64,000 bases of DNA from JACDAE01 sp963717195 (GTDB taxonomy: Bacteria; Chloroflexota; Ktedonobacteria; Ktedonobacterales; Ktedonobacteraceae), in contig CAVQVR010000021.1 in the NCBI GenBank assembly GCA_963717195.1, positions 1,232,477 to 1,296,476 of the forward strand. The letters run 5' to 3'. Positions 58,235-64,000 of this stretch are shown here, piece after piece. Numbering within the stretch: the stretch's first letter is position 1; each line of letters opens with the position of its first letter. The notes beneath the pieces were generated by a model. That model did not search any database, was not told the origin of the DNA, and saw only the letters and a program-made list of their open reading frames with translations. Made by a program: the position numbers and the translations under genes.

Positions 58235-61126
58235 TTATCCTTTCTTTTTTCCTCCTCCATTGTTTTTTCCATTTCCACCATTAAGATCACTCTGCAAAAT
58301 CCCTGCCTGTACCGGGTCTTGCCCATTGATTATCCAATCACAGTCTCCACCTGTTCCCATTAGTCCATTTACATTGTTGACACATTGCTGGTGAATACCA
58401 GAGGGCTCTTGGAACAGAGTCTGTGACCCCAGGCCAAGACCTTTGAGGTTAATATTTCCACAAGCAATGTCATCGGTAGCCACATTACAGTGCCCACTTA
58501 CGCGCTCAATGATACTATGCCATATGGGCGCGGCACCTGTAATACCAATAACGCTTTGTCCAAATGCCTCGTCGTTTGCATTACCCGTCCATACCCCTAC
58601 TGTTACATCAGGTGTATAGCCAATCGTCCAATTATCTTTAAAGTCGTCAGTTGTGCCTGTTTTCGCAGCGACTTCACGCTCCTGGCACTGTTGCGTATAT
58701 GAACATGTAGGATCCCAATCCCAGAACGAAAGATCATGATCCGACTCAAATTCCAGACTACGAGAAGCTTCATCATCAAGCACTGAGGTCATCATATACG
58801 AAACTTGTGGTGAGAGTACCTGAGCCGACTGAACATGATTAGGGTCAAAGTGATAGAGGTTATGACCATAGTTGTCCCAGATATCAAGGATACCTTGAGA
58901 GGAGACATGTTGCCCATTATTGGAGAGTGTCTGGTATGCATCGACCATTTGTAGTAGGGATACTTCAGTTGTACCAAGTGCTAGCGAAGTCCCTATACAT
59001 GAAACTAAAGGCTGATTTGCATTCTGACAGTCAGTAACCTTTTGATTAATACTGGTAATACCCATACGTTGTGCCGTATTCACTACATTGTCTACCCCTG
59101 TAAATGCTAAAGCTCTCAATGCCGGGATATTAAATGAGTTAGCAGTTGACAACCTGATAGGTGCGGTACTGATATTATGATATGTGTTACCATAATCAGT
59201 AGGAACGTAAACATGGCTCTTATCTGCAACCGTTCCAGCAAGTGCCCCATTAGGAAAATACGTCTGTTGATCAGGCAACACCATGCCAGGATACCATCCC
59301 ATTTCAAAGGCAGTAGAATAGACAAACGGTTTGAAGGTTGAACCAGGTTGACGCGGCAAAACAGCCATATTCTCTTGACCGGCAACACGCTGATCAGTAG
59401 AATTATAATTAGAACTACCATCCATTGCCAATACTTCGCCCGTTTTTGAATTCATAACCACAACAGCGGCATCGTTCACATTAAAGGTAGAATCGTTTAG
59501 TGTCGCTATATACCCACTGAGCTTTTGATATTCGGGCTGCGTTAGATGACGTGCCACTGCTCGTTCTACATAATTCTCCAGATTTACATCGATGGTTGTA
59601 CGCACATTGAAGCCACCATTTTCTAATATTGTGGCACCTGCATTAGAGTCTCCGTTACCCAGTGCAAGCTCTAATTGTCCTGTGACCCAATCCACAAAAT
59701 AATAATCTTTTTCATTTGCTGCTGTGTAGTGGCCAAATTTCATTGTCTGGGTCATCTGTTCGACTTGCTGAATAATAGCTGGTGTTACTGGTCCAGGTTG
59801 CCCATTTGGTCCCAAACCTGGCTCCAGAACGCCCATATTCTCCATGTGTTGTAGAACATAATCCTGACGTAATAGAGCCTCCACTTTATTTGCTGGATTC
59901 ACTCCCCATGTACCAGGATCGTAATTGCTGGGATTGTTCGGAATAGCAGCAAGTAGAGAAGCACGCGCAACTGCAAGCAATGCACTATGTGTTTTCTTTA
60001 CCGGGTCATAATCCAGTTGAGAAACTGCAGGTATGCAGTTAAAATTCTTGTCGCACTTTCGTGTCAGTCCAAAATAATCCTCTGAAGCCAATTTAACTCC
60101 AAGCTCAGTGGCTCCAAAAGGAGCAACATTGAAGTACATTTCCAGAATTTTAGTTTTGGGATATTCCTGCGTCAGGCCGATCGCGAGCGCTGCCTCAGAA
60201 AGCTTGCGCTGTATAGAATAGGTGGCATCTTGTCTCATATTTTTGATCAACTGTTGCGTGATTGTGCTTCCACCACCTTGCGTACCTGCATAGAGAGTTG
60301 CACGCAACAAGCCCTGTGGGTCAACTCCATTATTGGTCCAGAACGTCTGATCCTCCGCTGCAACCATGGCATCTTGCATGACCTGCGGGATTTCGTCATA
60401 ACTTACTGAGGTACGCCTCCCATGACCATTGGGATCAGATATGTCGGTAATCAATACACCATTACGATCGTAAATATGCGTCACCTGTGAGATTTGCTTG
60501 CTGGCTATTCCTTGCAACAGCGGCTGCTGGCTCTGATAGTATGCAAATCCATAGGCCGTGCCAGATGAGGCGGAAGCGACCAGGAGGGCAACCAGGGCAA
60601 TGAGAATGCCTGCTATCACTCTTCTTCCACTACCTTCGATACGCTGACGGCGATGACGCATGCGCATGGACAGACGTACCGTGTTGGAACGTTTCCAGCG
60701 AGTCTTTTTGGGTAAGGGAGCCGATACGACTGGACCCGGGGGACGATAGCGTATAAGTGGATCAGGTGGCGCAACCATTGGCTGCCTGTTCACCGCTACT
60801 ACTTTGCCGGAAATGTTACGCACCATTTGCATTGCATTGCCGAGCAGACCCTGTCTCCTGGCCGCTGAGAGTAATCCCTGCGTGGGTACGCGAGCTGGCT
60901 GGGCAGGCCCTGGTATCTGGCTCGCGTTTCCTACACCGGGTTGGGGCTGTCCATTGGATAATGGCTCCGATTTTCGCGTTGGCATATTCATAGGAGAAAA
61001 TTGGTTGATTGGCTGACCTGGCTGCTGCGGGTTAGGATTCTGAAATGATCCCCCTGTCTGAGGTGCTCTTGCGTTGTTCTCGCCCGGTTGATAACCGGCA
61101 GGCGGTTGACTCCAATTGTTACTCAT
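58235..61126 (-). CDS. Class A penicillin-binding protein (bifunctional glycosyltransferase/transpeptidase)
   Basis: The 963-residue protein has a long cytoplasmic Pro/Gln/Asn-rich head (1-165), a membrane anchor (about 170-195), a GT51 glycosyltransferase domain (about 225-430) with AAEDQTFWTNNGVDPQGLLR (catalytic Glu258) and GGSTITQQLIKN, and a transpeptidase domain with STFK (near 594), SxN in TANSFNIPAL, and KTGTTDDFKDNW (near 821). It builds and cross-links peptidoglycan outside the membrane. The tail is Gly/Asn/Lys-rich. Its presence with a class A-like hydrolase elsewhere in the window fits a bacterium with a real wall. Confidence 0.93.
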   Translation of the reverse strand: MSNNWSQPPAGYQPGENNARAPQTGGSFQNPNPQQPGQPINQFSPMNMPTRKSEPLSNGQPQPGVGNASQIPGPAQPARVPTQGLLSAARRQGLLGNAMQMVRNISGKVVAVNRQPMVAPPDPLIRYRPPGPVVSAPLPKKTRWKRSNTVRLSMRMRHRRQRIEGSGRRVIAGILIALVALLVASASSGTAYGFAYYQSQQPLLQGIASKQISQVTHIYDRNGVLITDISDPNGHGRRTSVSYDEIPQVMQDAMVAAEDQTFWTNNGVDPQGLLRATLYAGTQGGGSTITQQLIKNMRQDATYSIQRKLSEAALAIGLTQEYPKTKILEMYFNVAPFGATELGVKLASEDYFGLTRKCDKNFNCIPAVSQLDYDPVKKTHSALLAVARASLLAAIPNNPSNYDPGTWGVNPANKVEALLRQDYVLQHMENMGVLEPGLGPNGQPGPVTPAIIQQVEQMTQTMKFGHYTAANEKDYYFVDWVTGQLELALGNGDSNAGATILENGGFNVRTTIDVNLENYVERAVARHLTQPEYQKLSGYIATLNDSTFNVNDAAVVVMNSKTGEVLAMDGSSNYNSTDQRVAGQENMAVLPRQPGSTFKPFVYSTAFEMGWYPGMVLPDQQTYFPNGALAGTVADKSHVYVPTDYGNTYHNISTAPIRLSTANSFNIPALRALAFTGVDNVVNTAQRMGITSINQKVTDCQNANQPLVSCIGTSLALGTTEVSLLQMVDAYQTLSNNGQHVSSQGILDIWDNYGHNLYHFDPNHVQSAQVLSPQVSYMMTSVLDDEASRSLEFESDHDLSFWDWDPTCSYTQQCQEREVAAKTGTTDDFKDNWTIGYTPDVTVGVWTGNANDEAFGQSVIGITGAAPIWHSIIERVSGHCNVATDDIACGNINLKGLGLGSQTLFQEPSGIHQQCVNNVNGLMGTGGDCDWIINGQDPVQAGILQSDLNGGNGKNNGGGKKKG

Positions 61127-61634
61127 AATAAACTATATCCCCGTTGTTTACACCGTTGGATCGCTCTTATTTCATCGGTCAGATTCCCCGGCATGCTCTT
61201 TCGTTCTTCTCTTGTTTTGTATACAGTACAAAGAACGAGGTTTCTCAATCTTTTTTATAATTAGAGGATTTACACAGTACCTTCTCCACATCAGCCTGTC
61301 CACATACCATCTGTCCTGACATAACCCACCCTTTAGAGTAAGCAGGTTCGGCTTCCTACTTAATTCAACGGGCAATTTGATACACCTTAACATTCCGTTA
61401 CCTATTGTGGCTATTGGTTCCAGTCATGAAATGCGTGCAGAACCGTAGGGACGTGGTGGAATCCATTGACTCGGACGAATAGAACTGTGATCAGGGTAGG
61501 GACCCTTCACAAATCCGTGTAGCGCTGATGGGCACCCATTAGGGGCATGACGAGTGCAAATCCCGGTTAGATCGTGTACAATTAGGAAGTATGTTCCCTA
61601 CTGGTATTGTGTTTTCCTGAGAGGAGTCTTTTGT
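61127..61634. other. Divergent intergenic region with an imperfect palindrome
   Basis: Between the PBP (minus) and peptidase (plus) genes. TCGTTCTT (61201-61208) and AAGAACGA (61231-61238) enclose a TTTGTA-TACAG-TACAAA repeat (61216-61232), a possible operator or hairpin in the PBP leader. 61430-61560 looks like degraded sequence with several GTAGGGAC-type segments that I cannot identify. A TACAAT at about 61580 may be the -10 for the peptidase gene. Confidence 0.35.
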
Positions 61635-63155
61635 ATGTTCGTGCGGTCCATCCGCTACTTGCTGATATTCACCTGTTGCCTCTGCTTGAGTCTGCTCATA
61701 ATGGTTACACACTCATTTCGTACATTAGCTGCCGCCAATCCTATTATTGTAACCAGTCAGACGGACAATGTTTCGTTTCCTACAAGTATTGCTTTTCAGA
61801 TGAGCGCTACCGATACCAGTGGTGCTATTACAAAGGGAACAATTTTTATCAAAGATGGCGATACTGTCTATGGTACGCCGCATATTGTTACCGTGGCAAC
61901 TCCAGCACGTACAGTAACCTTGCATAGCTATGAAGATATCTCTGGCGCTAACTTTACTGCCCCTGGTACGCAGATCACTTACTACTGGCAACTTCAGGAT
62001 GCACAGGGTAATACCTATAACGGAACGTCTCAAACATTTACAGTTATCGATACACGCTTCACCTGGCAGCATCTAAATCAGGGCAAGCTTCAAGTGAACT
62101 GGTATAACCGCCCAACCAGTTTTGGCCAGCTCGTCCTGGCGCAGGCCAGTGCAAGCCTTAAGCACATTGCAGGCAATCTCGGCGGCAATCTGCTTAGTCC
62201 CACCAATCTCTGGATTTATCAAAGCACGAATGATTTTCATGGCTCACTCCCGCCAGGCACTTACGAGTGGGTGGGTGGGGTTGCCTTCCCAAAGCTTAAT
62301 CAGGCTTCTATCGTTGTCCAGGATCCAGGCGATCTTACGCTGATACGCGATATGCCTCATGAACTTACGCATCTACTGTTTCATCAACTCGGTGGTCAGA
62401 ACAGTATCTATACACCTACATGGTTCGATGAAGGCATGGCTGTTTACAACCAGGAGTATCACGAAGTAGCTATGACGCAAAGTTTTCAGCAGGCACTCAA
62501 AAACCATTCCTTGCTGCGTCTCAACACTATTGAGATGGGCTTTCCGGCGGATGCCAATAAAGCATATCTGGCCTATGCTCAAAGCTGGAATCTCGTTGAT
62601 TATATGTACACTACCTTTGGCGAACCTAAAATAGCTGCTCTGGTCAAGGCTTTGAATAATCCCAACTTCGATTTTAACGCTGACCTTGTACATATATTGG
62701 GCGTTGATCAGAGTCACCTTGAGAATCAATGGCATCTGTTTCTTCATCAGCCTCCCACGTTGGCCGTAGATCAGACAAATTACCAGCCAATACAGAGTCT
62801 TGCATCGGTTCACGTTGCCAGTGATCCCTATGCGCCGTTTTTGATCTTTCTGGGAGTTTTTCTTATCATTATACCTATGGTTGGGTTGGGTGGCCTGTTC
62901 TCCTATCAACGACGCAGTCACCAGCGTACGCATATCTCTGCACAAGCTCAAGCAATTCTCAATTCTACTTTACCGCCATATGCAACGCTGCCCTCAACAA
63001 GTCAGTCATACACGGATACGCCACGCTCTCTATCTGTGCCGTACCCGTACTATCCTGCCTATCCTCCGCGCCCATTACCAGATACGCCAAAGGTAGAGGG
63101 TTCTGAAAAAGGCTGGCCGCCGCCATCTCTGCCCAGGCAGTCAACGCAAGAATAA
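61635..63155 (+). CDS. Membrane-anchored gluzincin-like peptidase (peptidase MA-like)
   Basis: The 506-residue protein (start 61635, GAGGAG upstream; longer frame from 61554 lacks a site) has a signal segment (about 8-32), a beta-rich outer domain (about 35-145), and a metallopeptidase domain with HELTHLLFHQLGG (HExxH zinc motif) followed by TWFDEGMAVYNQEY, the downstream Glu of gluzincins. A membrane segment near the C-terminus (about 395-420, FLIFLGVFLIIIPMVGLGG) and a Pro/Ser-rich cytoplasmic tail follow. All zinc ligands are present. Its target is unknown; the large outer domain suggests surface or secreted proteins. Confidence 0.8.
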   Translation: MFVRSIRYLLIFTCCLCLSLLIMVTHSFRTLAAANPIIVTSQTDNVSFPTSIAFQMSATDTSGAITKGTIFIKDGDTVYGTPHIVTVATPARTVTLHSYEDISGANFTAPGTQITYYWQLQDAQGNTYNGTSQTFTVIDTRFTWQHLNQGKLQVNWYNRPTSFGQLVLAQASASLKHIAGNLGGNLLSPTNLWIYQSTNDFHGSLPPGTYEWVGGVAFPKLNQASIVVQDPGDLTLIRDMPHELTHLLFHQLGGQNSIYTPTWFDEGMAVYNQEYHEVAMTQSFQQALKNHSLLRLNTIEMGFPADANKAYLAYAQSWNLVDYMYTTFGEPKIAALVKALNNPNFDFNADLVHILGVDQSHLENQWHLFLHQPPTLAVDQTNYQPIQSLASVHVASDPYAPFLIFLGVFLIIIPMVGLGGLFSYQRRSHQRTHISAQAQAILNSTLPPYATLPSTSQSYTDTPRSLSVPYPYYPAYPPRPLPDTPKVEGSEKGWPPPSLPRQSTQE

Positions 63156-63317
63156 TTCAGATAACTTGACGTGCTCTTTTTAATTCTCTACAATGGATAT
63201 GTCTTTGAATACGTCTTTTTTGTAAAAGAAGCGGAAATGCGTAGGGGCGTCACCTGAAGGATAGAGTGCCGATATATTCAGGTAGAATGGTGAGAATAAA
63301 AGGAGTAATACTATAAA

Positions 63318-64000
63318 ATGGGTAAGAAGATGATGCGGAAGATGGTAGTGTTAAACCAGCCGACCCCCTACTATCCGTCCACGGCTCTTTCATTGGACGA
63401 GTTGGCATACTGGATCGCGTTCAGCCGGGTTATGGGTATCGGGCCCGTACGCTTCAAGTTGCTGCTAGACTTTTTTGCTGAAGATGTTGCGGCAGCATGG
63501 CATGCCAGTACTTCAGAATTGCTCGCGGCTGGTCTCGATGAGAAGATCATTGCTAAATTTCTGTTGCAGCGTCCTACAATTCTTCCCCAGCAAGAGTTGG
63601 AGCGGCTAGAACGTCTTCGCATCTCGGTTATTACCTGGAAGGATGCTACTTACCCTCCGTTGTTAAGGAAGATTGAGTATTCTCCCCCGGTCCTTTATCT
63701 CTGTGGCAATCTGACCGATGATGATCGTCGCTTCAGTCTTGGCATTGTGGGCACACGGAAAATGACAACGTATGGACGCCAGGTAACCGAACATTTCGCC
63801 AGCCATCTTGCGAAAGGGAAAGTGACGATTGTGAGTGGATTGGCTCTGGGCATCGATACTGTGGCACATACAGCGGCTCTCGATACTGGTGGTCGCACGA
63901 TAGCTGTTCTGGCCAGTGGCCTGGATACGATCTATCCGCCCTCCAACTATGCGCTTGCACGCCGCATCGTTAAATGGGCCAGGGTGTGCTCATGAGCGTT
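63318..64000 (+). CDS. dprA: DNA processing protein DprA, 5' part, with apparent one-base deletion near 63972
   Basis: DprA loads RecA on incoming single-stranded DNA in transformation. The open frame shows an N-terminal helix-hairpin-helix-like part (about 30-100), then the Rossmann core LGIVGTRKMTTYGRQVTEHF, IVSGLALGIDTVAHTAALDT, and GGRTIAVLASGLDTIYPPSN. After RRIV the frame reads KWARVCS and stops at 63995, but the family's GQGVLMS appears in the next frame from about 63975. A single missing base near 63972 (GAA expected) would restore it. The gene continues past the window edge. Confidence 0.85.

Noticed and set aside
61430..61560. Transposon (IS605-type) end or guide RNA
   Set aside because: Several short GTAGGGAC-type segments looked suggestive, but no tnpB or tnpA remnant could be read in any frame.

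Overview
The window looks like a chromosomal stretch of a Ktedonobacteria-type Chloroflexota bacterium. This is an inference from gene content: duplicated sigma-like factors, MerR/GAF/degenerate-GGDEF regulators, a GAF-less two-component pair, an HpnB-like glycosyltransferase, a CopCD fusion, a CIRCE-controlled hrcA-dnaK-dnaJ cluster, and many intergenic palindromes. Base composition looks balanced by eye. No rRNA, CRISPR array, intact IS element or prophage was seen. There is one tRNA (Leu, TAA).

Left part (1-16 kb): two tandem small membrane proteins, a glycine-zipper general stress protein, a secreted GH99-like protein, a HEPN-domain protein, pyruvate phosphate dikinase (one-base frameshift), a membrane-anchored class A beta-lactamase-like serine hydrolase, an NTF2-like membrane protein, a methyltransferase, endonuclease V, a response regulator/histidine kinase pair and mnmG. 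From 16.3 to 17.5 kb lies a degenerate accessory patch beside tRNA-Leu, with an AlbA_2-type remnant that ends almost at the tRNA 3' end.

Middle (17.5-31 kb): an ECF sigma/anti-sigma/bactofilin-like operon, an RlmD-like rRNA methyltransferase, a flippase-like membrane protein, an HpnB-like glycosyltransferase, a CopC-CopD-YtkA-like protein, an ABC exporter and an M20 peptidase.

Accessory core (31.3-43.1 kb), the most unusual region: a duplicated module made of a sigma-70-like factor with an atypical C-terminal half, a divergently transcribed MerR-GAF-degenerate-GGDEF regulator and a small P-loop kinase-like protein. There are two sigma-like genes, two regulators and three kinase paralogs, and every kinase gene has a hairpin in its leader. 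A Rho lacking its N-terminal RNA-binding domain follows, then a zinc-ribbon/proline-rich protein and a thymidine phosphorylase remnant. I know of no described system with this composition.

Right part (43-64 kb): a flavoprotein plus alpha/beta-hydrolase pair, T-box-controlled glyS (frameshifted), a nitroreductase, a divergent sulfatase/sulfotransferase pair, an endonuclease/exonuclease/phosphatase protein, a zinc-ribbon P-loop protein, hrcA-dnaK-dnaJ without grpE, a class A PBP, a gluzincin-like membrane peptidase and the start of dprA (apparent frameshift). Three conserved genes (ppdK, glyS, dprA) each carry a one-base indel, so sequence error must be considered alongside real mutation. Long perfect palindromes sit at many gene junctions, several sharing the opening TGTAGGGGC, and two further elements share termini like AGGGCTTGTGAAT.
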